41,198 nt of DNA from Acidobacteriota bacterium (GCA_029557535.1 JAKQII010000143.1:1-41198), one strand, 5' to 3'. Counted from the first letter of the stretch, positions 25,681-33,546 are shown. Program-made: numbers and translations. Notes: generated by a model from the sequence alone, not told the origin.

Positions 25681-26733
25681 ATGAAATCACTTGAAGGAAA
25701 GCGGATCCTTGTCACCGGCGGCACCGGATCGCTCGGAAAGACGCTTGTGCGGCGCTTGCTCGGCGGATCCGCGGGACGTCCGGCGAAGATCACCGTCTAC
25801 TCGCGCGACGAGGCGAAGCAGCACTATATGCGTCTCGAATACATGCACCGCGAGCATGCCACGGATGACGTTATCTATCAGAATTCACAGGACTTATTGA
25901 GTTTCAGGATCGGCGATGTGCGCGACCTGCCGGCGGTCGCGCGGGCGATGCGCGAGGCTGACGTGGTGTTTCATGCGGCGGCGCTCAAACAGGTTCCGTC
26001 GTGCGAGTATTTTCCGTTCGAGGCGGTCCAGACCAACGTCATCGGGGCGCAGAATCTTGTCCGTGCGGTACGCGAGTACCATCTTCCGATCGAGCGGATC
26101 GTCGGAATCTCGACCGACAAGGCCTGCAAGCCGATCAACGTCATGGGGATGACCAAGGCGCTCCAGGAACGGATCCTGCTCGAGGCGAACCGCGATTGCC
26201 CGGGGACCGTATTTACCTGCGTTCGGTACGGAAACGTCATCGCCTCGCGCGGTTCGATCATCCCGCTGTTCGTCGAACAGATCTCGAAGGCGCAGCCGCT
26301 GACGATCACGATGCCCGAGATGACGCGTTTTCTCCTGAGCCTCGAGCGGGCCGTCGATACCGTGCTCGCGGCGGTCGGCGGCGGCGGGCCGGGCGAGACA
26401 TACGTTCCGAAGGTGCTCTCGGCGAAGATCACCGACGTTGCGCTGGCGCTGATGGGCGGCAAGGGCCTCCCGCTCGTCTACACGGGGATCCGTCCCGGCG
26501 AGAAGATCCACGAGATCATGGTCTCCGAAGAGGAGATCCACCGGACCGTCGAGCGCGGCGACTATTACGTCATCCTTCCGGTTCTGCCGGAGTTGCGGGC
26601 GGGCGGCGACCTCGTGCCCGCGCTCGAAAGCGAATACTCGTCGAAGGACGGAAATATCTCCGGCGACGAACTGCGGAGCCTGCTGAGCGGGGCCGACGAC
26701 GAGATCCGGCGGTTCCTGACAAAGACATCCTGA
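25681..26733 (+). CDS. UDP-GlcNAc 4,6-dehydratase/5-epimerase (WbjB/CapE/FnlA-like)
   Basis: A 350-aa extended SDR. GGTGSLG (13-19) is the cofactor loop. STDKACKPINVMGMTKA (144-160) is the signature of this family, with Met155-x3-Lys159 where most SDRs have Tyr-x3-Lys; this Met form is usual in the CapE/WbjB group. RYGNVIASRGSIIPLF and MTRFLLSLE also fit. It is predicted to convert UDP-D-GlcNAc into UDP-4-keto-6-deoxy-L-arabino-HexNAc. The start at 25681 is preferred to the long ORF-track start because the upstream part overlaps the reductase gene. Confidence 0.9.
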   Translation: MKSLEGKRILVTGGTGSLGKTLVRRLLGGSAGRPAKITVYSRDEAKQHYMRLEYMHREHATDDVIYQNSQDLLSFRIGDVRDLPAVARAMREADVVFHAAALKQVPSCEYFPFEAVQTNVIGAQNLVRAVREYHLPIERIVGISTDKACKPINVMGMTKALQERILLEANRDCPGTVFTCVRYGNVIASRGSIIPLFVEQISKAQPLTITMPEMTRFLLSLERAVDTVLAAVGGGGPGETYVPKVLSAKITDVALALMGGKGLPLVYTGIRPGEKIHEIMVSEEEIHRTVERGDYYVILPVLPELRAGGDLVPALESEYSSKDGNISGDELRSLLSGADDEIRRFLTKTS

Positions 26734-26740
26734 AAATATT

Positions 26741-27838
26741 ATGAAGATCATGACGATCTTCGGGACCCGCCCGGAGATCATTCGGCTGAGCGTCATTCTG
26801 AAACTTCTCGACCAGCACGCGGAGCACGTCACGGTCCACACCGGACAGAACTTCTCCGAGAGCCTGAGCGACATCTTTCTGCGCGACCTCGGCGTCCGGA
26901 CGCCCGATGAACACCTCGGGATAAAGTCTTCGAGCTTCGGCGAGCAGGTCGGCCAGATTCTGTCGCGGACCGACGCCGTCATCGAGAAGCACCGGCCCGA
27001 CCGGGTCCTGATCCTCGGCGACACGAACAGCGCGCTTTCGGCGATCGTCGCCGCCCGCCGCGGGATCCCGGTCTTTCACATGGAGGCCGGAAACCGGTGC
27101 TACGACGACCGTGTCCCGGAAGAGGTCAACCGCCGGATCATCGATCATTCGAGCGCGTTTCTGATGCCGTACACCGAGCGCAGCAAGGAAAACCTGGTGC
27201 GCGAGGGCATCGAGCGGGAACGGATATTCGTCACGGGTAACCCGATCAATGAGGTGCTGAGGGCGTTCGGGACCGATATCGAGTCCAGCACGGCGCTCGA
27301 GTCGCACGGCGTCAAGCCGTACGAGTACTTTCTCGTAACGCTCCACCGGGCCGAGAACGTAGACCTTGGGGAGCGCTTGCGCGCGATCTTCGACGGGTTC
27401 GAAGGCGTCTCGAAAGAGTTCGCCAGACCGATCCTCGTGAGCGTCCATCCGCGGACCGCGGAAAAACTCGTCAAGTTCGGGCTCAAACCCGACAGCGGCC
27501 GCATCAAACTATTGCGTCCGCTTGGTTTCTTCGATTTCGTCAAGCTTGAGAAGAACGCGCTCGCGGTACTCACGGACAGCGGGACCGTGCAGGAGGAGTG
27601 CGCGATCTTCGGCGTTCCGAACGTGACGGTGAGGGATGTTACGGAACGGCCGGAGACGCTCGAATGCGGCAGCAACATCATCAGCGGCGCGGATCCGTCG
27701 GCGATCCTCGGCGGCGCCCGGATCGCGCTGTCGCAGACCGCCGACTGGAAACCGCCGCGCGAATATACTGCCGAGAACGTTTCTCAGGTGGTCACGAAGA
27801 TCGTTCTCGGGCACGCCAGTATCCGGCGGCACGTCTGA
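26741..27838 (+). CDS. UDP-N-acetylhexosamine 2-epimerase (WbjD/FnlC/QnlB-like)
   Basis: A 365-aa non-hydrolysing UDP-GlcNAc 2-epimerase-fold protein. IFGTRPEIIRL opens the fold, followed by HTGQNFSESLSD, GDTNSAL, FHMEAGNRCYDDRVPEEVNRR (His-Glu-Ala-Gly block) and LTDSGTVQEECAIFGVP near the C-terminus. MEAGNR rather than the MEAGLR typical of WecB is seen in the CapG/WbjD group. The third enzyme of the module, it epimerises C2 of the 6-deoxy-L-hexosamine nucleotide. It lies 7 nt after the dehydratase and 7 nt before the glycosyltransferase likely to use the product. Confidence 0.88.
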   Translation: MKIMTIFGTRPEIIRLSVILKLLDQHAEHVTVHTGQNFSESLSDIFLRDLGVRTPDEHLGIKSSSFGEQVGQILSRTDAVIEKHRPDRVLILGDTNSALSAIVAARRGIPVFHMEAGNRCYDDRVPEEVNRRIIDHSSAFLMPYTERSKENLVREGIERERIFVTGNPINEVLRAFGTDIESSTALESHGVKPYEYFLVTLHRAENVDLGERLRAIFDGFEGVSKEFARPILVSVHPRTAEKLVKFGLKPDSGRIKLLRPLGFFDFVKLEKNALAVLTDSGTVQEECAIFGVPNVTVRDVTERPETLECGSNIISGADPSAILGGARIALSQTADWKPPREYTAENVSQVVTKIVLGHASIRRHV

Positions 27839-27845
27839 CCATAAG

Positions 27846-29093
27846 ATGACTGATTCCGAACGCGCCCGGGCGCGCCGCCGGCGCCTCTGGGTCATCACCG
27901 AACTGTACTATCCGGAGGAGACCTCGACGGGGTATTACCTGACGCGGATCGCCGAGGGGCTGGCCGGAGATTTCGACGTGCGGGTGATTTGCGGCCAGCC
28001 GAACTACCTGGCCCGCGGAATCAAGGCGCCGCGGCGCGAAATCCACCGCGGGGTCGGGATCCGGCGCGTGCGCGGAACGACGCTTGACAAGAACGTCATC
28101 GCCTTCCGGATCATCAACATGCTGACCCTCGGGATCTCGGCGTTCACGGCCGCGCTTTTCAGTTTCGGGCGCGGGGACGGGGTGCTCGTCGTCACGACAC
28201 CGCCGACGCTGCCGTTCATCGCGGCGGTGGCGGCGCTCTTCAGGGGCGCCGGCTACGTCCTGCTGATCCACGACAACTACCCCGAGATCATCGTCGCCGC
28301 GGGAAAATCAAAGCCAGGGTCGCTGTTCGTGAGAATCGCGGGGCATTTCAACCGCTGGCTTTACAAGTACGCGGCGAAGATCATTGTCGTCGGCCGCGAC
28401 ATGAGGGAACTGGTCGGACGGAAAACGGAAGGGCTCGGCGTCCCGATCGACACGATCCCGAACTGGGCTGAACTCGAGCGCGTCGAACCGCGGCCGAGGG
28501 CAGAAAACGCGCTGTTGCGCGATTTGGGGATCGATGACCGGATAGTTCTCCTTTACGCGGGCAACATGGGATATCCGAACGATCTTGAGACGATCGTCGG
28601 GTGCGCGGGCGAACTCGCCGCCGATCCGCGGTTCGCTTTCGTCTTTCTCGGGGCCGGGGTCAAGCGGAAATGGCTCGAAGGCGAGGTTGCGCGGCTTGAT
28701 CTGCGGAACGTTCATGTCCTCGATCCGCGCCCGAGGGACGAACAGATCGAGTTTCTCAACGCCTGCGACGTCGGGGTCGTGAGCCTCGTCGGCAGGATGT
28801 GGGGCGTTTCGATGCCGAGCCGGACATACAACATCCTGGCTGCCGGAAAGCCGATCCTCGCCTTGACGGAAGCGGGTTCGGAACTCGACCTGGTCGTCCG
28901 CGAAGATGCGGTCGGCTGGTCGGTGCGGCCGGGCGACCGTACGGCGCTCCGAGACGCGCTCGGGGAGATCGCCGCGGCGCGGGATTCATTTGACGAGATG
29001 GGGCGGCGCGCCCGCGAGGCGGCCGTCGGACGCTATTCGCTGGAAACGGCGGTCGGACGCTACCGGGCGTCCCTGCGCGGGGTCTGGAAATGA
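27846..29093 (+). CDS. Glycosyltransferase family 4 (WbuB/WcaI-like)
   Basis: A 415-aa GT-B enzyme. WVITELYYPEETSTGYYLTRIAEGL and VICGQPNY are the N-terminal signature of the WcaI/WbuB subgroup. VVTTPPTLPF follows, with a hydrophobic patch near 95-115 for membrane association. Donor site: LYAGNMGYPNDLE and MPSRTYNILAAGKPILA. WbuB in E. coli O26 is reported as an L-FucNAc transferase and sits next to fnlABC, so transfer of the 6-deoxy-L-hexosamine made by the three genes upstream is a reasonable inference. The ATG at 27846 is chosen over the tracked 27636, which lies within the epimerase gene. Confidence 0.88.
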   Translation: MTDSERARARRRRLWVITELYYPEETSTGYYLTRIAEGLAGDFDVRVICGQPNYLARGIKAPRREIHRGVGIRRVRGTTLDKNVIAFRIINMLTLGISAFTAALFSFGRGDGVLVVTTPPTLPFIAAVAALFRGAGYVLLIHDNYPEIIVAAGKSKPGSLFVRIAGHFNRWLYKYAAKIIVVGRDMRELVGRKTEGLGVPIDTIPNWAELERVEPRPRAENALLRDLGIDDRIVLLYAGNMGYPNDLETIVGCAGELAADPRFAFVFLGAGVKRKWLEGEVARLDLRNVHVLDPRPRDEQIEFLNACDVGVVSLVGRMWGVSMPSRTYNILAAGKPILALTEAGSELDLVVREDAVGWSVRPGDRTALRDALGEIAAARDSFDEMGRRAREAAVGRYSLETAVGRYRASLRGVWK

Positions 29094-30046
29094 AGGTCCT
29101 CGTCACCGGAGCCACTGGCTTTGTCGGCGGGGCGATCGCGCGGCGGCTGGCCGTCGATCCCGATATGCGCGTTTATGCGGCGGGGAGGAGTGGGCATATG
29201 CAACCGACCGAGCCGAACGTCGTCCCGGTAACGCTCGACGTGACCTCTGGGGAGGCTTTCGCCGCCGCCGCCGGGCATGGACCGTTCGACGCCGTGGTCC
29301 ATGCGGCGGGACTGGCGCATCGGTTCGCCGGCGCGAGCCCGGCGGAATTCGAGGCCGTAAATGTCCGCGGAGCGGCCAATGCCGCGCGGCTTGCAGCGGA
29401 GTCGGGCGCGCGGTTCGTTCAGGTCAGCTCGGTGTCGGTATACGGGGAACACGGCGCGCGCGAGGTCGATGAGACCGCCGAATGCCGGCCGGCCGGCGCC
29501 TACGGCCGCTCCAAGCTCGCGGCCGAGCGTGCCGTCGCCGATGAATATGGAAGCGGTGCATGGATTCTTCGGCTGGCGACCGTCGTCGGACCCGGCGATC
29601 CCGGCAATGTTGCGCGTCTGATAACGGCAATGGCTCGCGGTCGGTTCGTTCAGTTCGGACGGGGCCGCAACCGAAAAACGTTCGTCCCGGTCGACGACGT
29701 CGCCGACATCGTTTGGGCGATCGTTGCCTCGGACGCCGGCGGCGGGACCTACAACGTCGCGGGCGCGCCGGTCACGGTCGCCGAGGTGGTCGCCGCCATC
29801 CGCGGAACGCTCGGGCTCAAAGCGACGGCGGTCCGGCTTCCGATGGCACCGTTTTCCGCCGCAGCCTGGGTGAACCGGCATACTTTTCGGCTGCCGGCGG
29901 TCGAAAGGGCCGCACGGCTGCTCGCGAAGTGGTCGTCGGACGACGTTTTCTCGGGCGAAAGGCTTCGGGCCGAATGGGGACTTGCGCCCGAAAGGGATAT
30001 TTTGAGCGAGATCGCGCGGGAAACGTCCGCGATCGCGGGTCTGTGA
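29090..30046 (+). CDS. NAD-dependent epimerase/reductase (WbpV/Gne-like SDR)
   Basis: A 318-aa extended SDR. The cofactor motif is GATGFVG (7-13); VQVSSVSVYGEHG and YGRSKLAAE supply Ser and Tyr-x3-Lys; ILRLATVVGPGDPGNVARL and KTFVPVDDVAD fit the WbpV-like branch. WbpV reduces the 4-keto group of a 6-deoxy-HexNAc nucleotide to give UDP-D-QuiNAc, and is typically encoded beside wbpL. Here too a WbpL-like gene follows at once (TGATG junction). The start overlaps the glycosyltransferase stop by ATGA. A Gne-type UDP-GlcNAc 4-epimerase role is the main alternative. The D-sugar 4,6-dehydratase (WbpM type) is not in the window. Confidence 0.75.
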   Translation: MKVLVTGATGFVGGAIARRLAVDPDMRVYAAGRSGHMQPTEPNVVPVTLDVTSGEAFAAAAGHGPFDAVVHAAGLAHRFAGASPAEFEAVNVRGAANAARLAAESGARFVQVSSVSVYGEHGAREVDETAECRPAGAYGRSKLAAERAVADEYGSGAWILRLATVVGPGDPGNVARLITAMARGRFVQFGRGRNRKTFVPVDDVADIVWAIVASDAGGGTYNVAGAPVTVAEVVAAIRGTLGLKATAVRLPMAPFSAAAWVNRHTFRLPAVERAARLLAKWSSDDVFSGERLRAEWGLAPERDILSEIARETSAIAGL

Positions 30047-31044
30047 TGATCAACTGGATCGCCGCCATCAGCATCTGTTCGTTCCTGGCCTCTGTTGCGG
30101 GCGTGGCCGCGGTTCGCCGCTGGAGCCTGCGCCGGAACGTGATCGATGTTCCCAATGAACGGAGTTCCCATTTGGATCCGACTCCCAGAGGCGGCGGACT
30201 GCTCATCTTCCTGACCGGCCTCGCCGCGTACGTTGTCCACGGACTCGCGACCGGCGCCGGCGTTTCCTGGGGTTTTGCCGCCGGCGCGGTGATCGTCGCG
30301 ATCGTCAGCTTCCTCGACGATCTCGGACACGTCGCCGTCCCGATCAGGCTCGGCGCGCATGCCGCGGCGGCGGTTCTCGTCGTCGCGGACACCGGAGGGT
30401 TCGCGCCGTTTTTTCCGGAGGCGGGATGGATCGCCTGCCCGGCCTCGGTCGTCTGGATCGTCTGGCTGGTGAACGCCTACAACTTCATGGACGGGATCGA
30501 CGGGATCGCGGGCATCCAGGCGGTGACGGCGGGAGCCGGATGGGCGGCGATCGGTTGGATTGCCGGCGAGCCCGCGGTTTCGGTCCTGGGAGCGGCCCTC
30601 GCCGCCGGATCGGCGGGCTTTCTGGTTCACAATTGGGCTCCCGCACGGATATTCATGGGTGACGTCGGTGCCGCCTTTCTCGGCTTCGCGTTCGCCGCCG
30701 TCCCGTTTCTCGGAACGGGAAGCGAAAGGTCCGCGCTCGGGTCTCTCGCCGTCTTCCCGGTCTGGTTCTTTCTGCTCGACTCGGTGTTCACGTTGCTGCG
30801 GCGCGCGCTCCGCGGGGAAAAGGTCTGGCGCGCCCATCGTGAGCACATCTACCAGCGTCTGGTGATCGCCGGCCTGAGCCATGCCAGGGTCGCATCGGTC
30901 TACGGGGTTCTTTCGGCCGCGGTCACCTTTGTTGCCGCGATGGTGCTTTCGGGACCGCGGTATCCGGTCGCGGTTGCCTGGCTCGTTGCCGTACTGCTGT
31001 CTTCAGTTCTTCCGGCCCTGGTCTGCCTAAGGGCGCGGGCGTGA
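30046..31044 (+). CDS. Undecaprenyl-phosphate sugar-1-P transferase (WbpL/WecA-like)
   Basis: A 332-aa polytopic membrane enzyme of the MraY/WecA superfamily that starts repeat-unit assembly by moving a HexNAc-1-phosphate to undecaprenyl phosphate. PNERSSHLDPTPRGGG (about 39-54) is the WbpL-type lipid/nucleotide motif. FLDDLG, NAYNFMDGIDGIAG (metal-binding Asp residues) and HREHIYQRL (His-rich loop) are all conserved. Pairing with the WbpV-like reductase suggests D-QuiNAc or D-FucNAc as first sugar. The ATG at 30046 shares a base with the preceding TGA; the tracked ORF extends far into the SDR gene and is rejected. It is the last gene of the glycan locus. Confidence 0.93.
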   Translation: MINWIAAISICSFLASVAGVAAVRRWSLRRNVIDVPNERSSHLDPTPRGGGLLIFLTGLAAYVVHGLATGAGVSWGFAAGAVIVAIVSFLDDLGHVAVPIRLGAHAAAAVLVVADTGGFAPFFPEAGWIACPASVVWIVWLVNAYNFMDGIDGIAGIQAVTAGAGWAAIGWIAGEPAVSVLGAALAAGSAGFLVHNWAPARIFMGDVGAAFLGFAFAAVPFLGTGSERSALGSLAVFPVWFFLLDSVFTLLRRALRGEKVWRAHREHIYQRLVIAGLSHARVASVYGVLSAAVTFVAAMVLSGPRYPVAVAWLVAVLLSSVLPALVCLRARA

Positions 31045-31099
31045 TTTCGTATCTTGAGCAATTTCAATCAAATAAGCGTGGAGTAACGCGTGAATTGTC

Positions 31100-31128
31100 T
31101 TGATAATTACCAATAGGCGTGACATAAT
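31100..31128 (+). promoter_or_regulatory. Strong sigma-70-type promoter ahead of the PqqD-Cys gene
   Basis: TTGATA (31100-31105) and CATAAT (31123-31128) are each one base off consensus, with an ideal 17-bp spacer. It lies in the AT-rich 191-bp gap after the last glycan gene. An mRNA leader of about 100 nt would precede the start codon. This makes the PqqD-Cys gene the head of its own transcription unit. Confidence 0.6.
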
Positions 31129-31224
31129 CTCTCGGACGTTGTAACGATTGATCGATATTTTTGTATTTGAAAGTTGATTTTGGTTCGATAAACCTTAACC
31201 AGACCCAGACCATGGAGAAACTGC

Positions 31225-31230
31225 AGGAGG
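31225..31230 (+). promoter_or_regulatory. Consensus ribosome binding site fixing the PqqD-Cys start
   Basis: AGGAGG lies 5 nt before the ATG at 31236. It is among the best Shine-Dalgarno sequences in the window, points to high translation, and decides against the upstream in-frame methionines at 31161 and 31212. Confidence 0.8.
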
Positions 31231-31235
31231 AGACA

Positions 31236-31745
31236 ATGACGAATTCACAAATCCCGAAAGCTCGCAAGAATGGATTGGTGATACAGGAAACAGGGGACGA
31301 AGTGCTCGTTTATGATGTAGACAGCAACCGCGCGCATTGCCTTAACCGCACCGCCGCCTTCGTTTGGAAGTCATGTGACGGTCGAAGGTCGGTTCCGGAG
31401 ATTGCCGCTCTCCTCGGAAAAGAACTCGCGAACAAGGTCGACGAGGATCTGGTGTGGCTCGCGATCGATCAGCTTTCAAACGAGAGCCTTCTCGAATCGG
31501 GCATCAGGTTGAAACGGAGCGGTTTTTCCAGGCGTGACGCGATCCGGAAGATCGGCCTCGCGGCCGCTGTCACGCTTCCGGTGGTCGCGATGCTCAGTTT
31601 CCCGAACGGCGCGCTGGCGGTGACCTGCGCGGCGTCCTATTGCGGCACAAACGATCCGGGAAACGGTTGCGGCGGCGGCCAGTATTGCTGCAACAGCGGT
31701 GGTCTCTATCGGTGCCAGGTCGCGCCGTGTTCCACTCCTTGCTAG
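31236..31745 (+). CDS. PqqD-domain protein with internal Tat-like segment and Cys-rich tail
   Basis: A 169-aa three-part protein. Residues about 13-90 form a PqqD-like domain (VYDVDSNRAHCLNRTAAFVWKSCDG, then SVPEIAALL), the fold used in RiPP systems to bind a precursor's leader. Residues 98-105 read SRRDAIRK, close to a twin-arginine motif, followed by a hydrophobic stretch (106-120) and NGALA, a possible AxA cleavage site. The last 41 residues (VTCAASYCG...STPC) hold eight cysteines at 131, 136, 145, 151, 152, 160, 165 and 169. A Tat-like signal inside a protein behind a cytoplasmic domain is odd. It could be a membrane-anchored protein, or a precursor fused to its own recognition domain. 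It is followed by a terminator, then HprK-like and nucleotidyltransferase genes. Domain assignment is firm; function unknown. Confidence 0.85.
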   Translation: MTNSQIPKARKNGLVIQETGDEVLVYDVDSNRAHCLNRTAAFVWKSCDGRRSVPEIAALLGKELANKVDEDLVWLAIDQLSNESLLESGIRLKRSGFSRRDAIRKIGLAAAVTLPVVAMLSFPNGALAVTCAASYCGTNDPGNGCGGGQYCCNSGGLYRCQVAPCSTPC

Positions 31746-31769
31746 TTGTCCCGCAGAATTGCATTGTAG

Positions 31770-31803
31770 AATTGGCTTGAGGTCTCCTCAGGCCAATTTT
31801 TTT
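31770..31803 (+). terminator. Intrinsic terminator after the PqqD-Cys gene
   Basis: AATTGGCTTGAGG (31770-31782) pairs with CCTCAGGCCAATT (31786-31798) over 13 bp with one G-U pair and a 3-nt loop. A run of seven T (31797-31803) follows. The T-run ends one base before the ATG of the next gene, so readthrough is needed to express the HprK-like gene. Confidence 0.9.
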
Positions 31804-31804
31804 C

Positions 31805-32650
31805 ATGCACGAGGCGTTTCAGCACGATTTCGAAACCGGACGGTGGTCCGGCCGTATTGGATTCGCGCTTCACGGCGTGAGCTTCGGAATCCGGTTCGAC
31901 GACGCGGCCGCCGGGGAAGTGGTCCGCCGGATCGTCCCGCGCGCCGCCCTTCCCTCTGACTACCTTTCGTCCGAACACCGGTTTTCACTGATCTCGGCCG
32001 GCGGAGACGGTGCGAACGGCCTTTTTTTTGATACGCGGGATTTCGAGCCCGTCTTGAAGTTCGACCGGCTGGACGGCGGCACGGAAAAGGGACTCGAAAC
32101 CAAATTCCAGTTCGCGCTCGCGCTGGCGGCGGCACCGAGGCTTTTCTTTCTTCACGCCGGTGCCGTCGCGATCGGGAACATCGGAGTCCTCGTTCTGGGC
32201 CGGACGGGGTCCGGCAAAACCACACTCGTCGGCGAATTGCTCAGACGCGGGGCGGACCTCTGCACCGACGACTGCGCGATCCTCGATCCCGCCGGAAATC
32301 TCTACCCGAATCCGGCGCCGCTGGCGGTCAGGACCGGAGACGGACGCGCGTTCAGGGGGCCGGAGGAGTTCGGATCAATCGCCGCGTCGCGGGTCGTTCC
32401 CGTCGCTCTCGTCGTGGCGGCCCGCTATGAGCACGGCGCGGCTTGGGCACCCGAAGCGGAAGCGTCCGGCGGCGGCGCGTTCAACGTTCTCGGCAATCTG
32501 TTTTACCCGCCGGCGATCCGCGAGTTTCCGAGGGAGACCCTCGGGTTTGCGGGACTTATTGCGAAACGGGGGATCTATTCGGGAACCAGGGGGGAAGCGA
32601 CGGAAGTCGCTGAATGGATCTTCGGGACGATCGGACGGGGGCATGGATGA
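31805..32650 (+). CDS. HprK-like P-loop kinase
   Basis: A 281-aa protein related to the C-terminal kinase part of HPr kinase/phosphorylase. FLHAGAVAIGNIGVLVLGRTGSGKTTL has the conserved HAG just before Walker A GRTGSGKT (132-139). TDDCAIL (154-160) matches the SDD block after the P-loop. It lacks the N-terminal HprK domain, as is usual for HprK-related proteins found beside PqqD genes and in paeninodin-type lasso peptide clusters, where such a kinase phosphorylates the precursor. Here the likely partner is the PqqD-Cys protein (inference). The ATG sits one base after a terminator T-run with no Shine-Dalgarno, so expression may be low. It overlaps the next gene by ATGA. Confidence 0.8.
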   Translation: MHEAFQHDFETGRWSGRIGFALHGVSFGIRFDDAAAGEVVRRIVPRAALPSDYLSSEHRFSLISAGGDGANGLFFDTRDFEPVLKFDRLDGGTEKGLETKFQFALALAAAPRLFFLHAGAVAIGNIGVLVLGRTGSGKTTLVGELLRRGADLCTDDCAILDPAGNLYPNPAPLAVRTGDGRAFRGPEEFGSIAASRVVPVALVVAARYEHGAAWAPEAEASGGGAFNVLGNLFYPPAIREFPRETLGFAGLIAKRGIYSGTRGEATEVAEWIFGTIGRGHG

Positions 32651-33546
32651 AATCTGACCGTCCCGAAACGAATCTTGACGACGCAGCGAAGTTCGGAATG
32701 CTTCAATACAAGGTCGCCGAGCACGAGCTTGCGTCGATCTGGCGGACATTCCGACAGGCCGGGCTGCACCCGATTCTGATCAAGGGCTGGGCGGCGGCGC
32801 AGTACTATCCCGAACCGTGGACGCGTTCGCTCGGGGATTTCGACCTCGCGTTCCCGGCCGCCGAGTACCGGAACGCGGAGGCCGTTTGCGCCGGTAATCT
32901 GCCGAACCGGACGGATCTTCACCGGGAGCTTCGTCATCTCGATACCGAACGATGGGAACGGCTCCTCGAAAGGTCGGTTGAGCTTGAATGCGCCGGCGAG
33001 ATTATCCGGGTGCTGTGCCCCGAGGACCATCTGCGGGTGCTTTGCGTTCACTGGCTCAACGACGGCGGCGCGTACCGGGACCGGCTCCGGGACATCGGAA
33101 ATCTGCTGACGAAACACCGCGGGTCATTCGATTGGGAATTGTGTTTGGCGCCGCTGACGGCGGTCCGCCGGCGCTGGATCGAGGTCGCCGTCGCTCTCGC
33201 CGACCGCTATCTCGAGGATACTGACCTCTCGTTCGTCCCTTTCGCGGCGAAATTCGGCACGGTCCCGGGCTGGGTGATCAAAGCCCTTGAACGCGAATGG
33301 GGGTCCGGGAGGCGGCTTGTGCCGCTTCATTTCGTGCTGCGCGAACCGAAGGAACTCCTGATCCAGATAGGGAAGAGGCTCCCGCCCAATCCGATCCAGT
33401 CGACGATCGAACTCGAGGCCGATCTTGACGAGCGCCCGCGTGCAATGATCCAGACGGCGAACCTCTTTAAGCGGATAAGCCCGTCGTACAAGCGTGTTTG
33501 GCCGGCGCTGAAACGACTGCTGGGACCCGGACCGAGGAACTGGTGA
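32647..33546 (+). CDS. Nucleotidyltransferase-like protein (PF14907 type)
   Basis: A 299-aa protein of the 'uncharacterised nucleotidyltransferase' family. The diagnostic block is at residues 40-67: LHPILIKGWAAAQYYPEPWTR, then LGDFDL. It matches the family's KG...Y...R...DxD pattern, in which the Asp pair should bind metal. VLCPEDHLRVLCVHWLNDGG is the typical helical follow-up. Genes of this family accompany HprK-like and PqqD genes, and in some lasso peptide clusters an NTase acts after the kinase. The start at 32647 is set by ATGA overlap with the kinase; the GTG of tsaB overlaps its end. Substrate unknown. Confidence 0.8.
   Translation: MKSDRPETNLDDAAKFGMLQYKVAEHELASIWRTFRQAGLHPILIKGWAAAQYYPEPWTRSLGDFDLAFPAAEYRNAEAVCAGNLPNRTDLHRELRHLDTERWERLLERSVELECAGEIIRVLCPEDHLRVLCVHWLNDGGAYRDRLRDIGNLLTKHRGSFDWELCLAPLTAVRRRWIEVAVALADRYLEDTDLSFVPFAAKFGTVPGWVIKALEREWGSGRRLVPLHFVLREPKELLIQIGKRLPPNPIQSTIELEADLDERPRAMIQTANLFKRISPSYKRVWPALKRLLGPGPRNW

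Noticed and set aside
25894-27024. 376-aa minus-strand ORF across the dehydratase and 2-epimerase
   Set aside because: Shadow of two well-recognised plus-strand enzymes; composition typical of antisense frames.
27636-27845. N-terminal 70 residues of the tracked ORF for the WbuB-like transferase
   Set aside because: Arg/Ser-rich stretch lying inside the 2-epimerase gene; the GT4 fold begins right after the ATG at 27846.
31236-33546. Lasso peptide cluster, using the AsnB gene at 22.7-24.6 kb as cyclase
   Set aside because: The AsnB gene is about 7 kb away on the other strand, has the intact glutaminase Cys2 domain, and there is no transglutaminase-like leader protease. The tail does not look like a lasso core.
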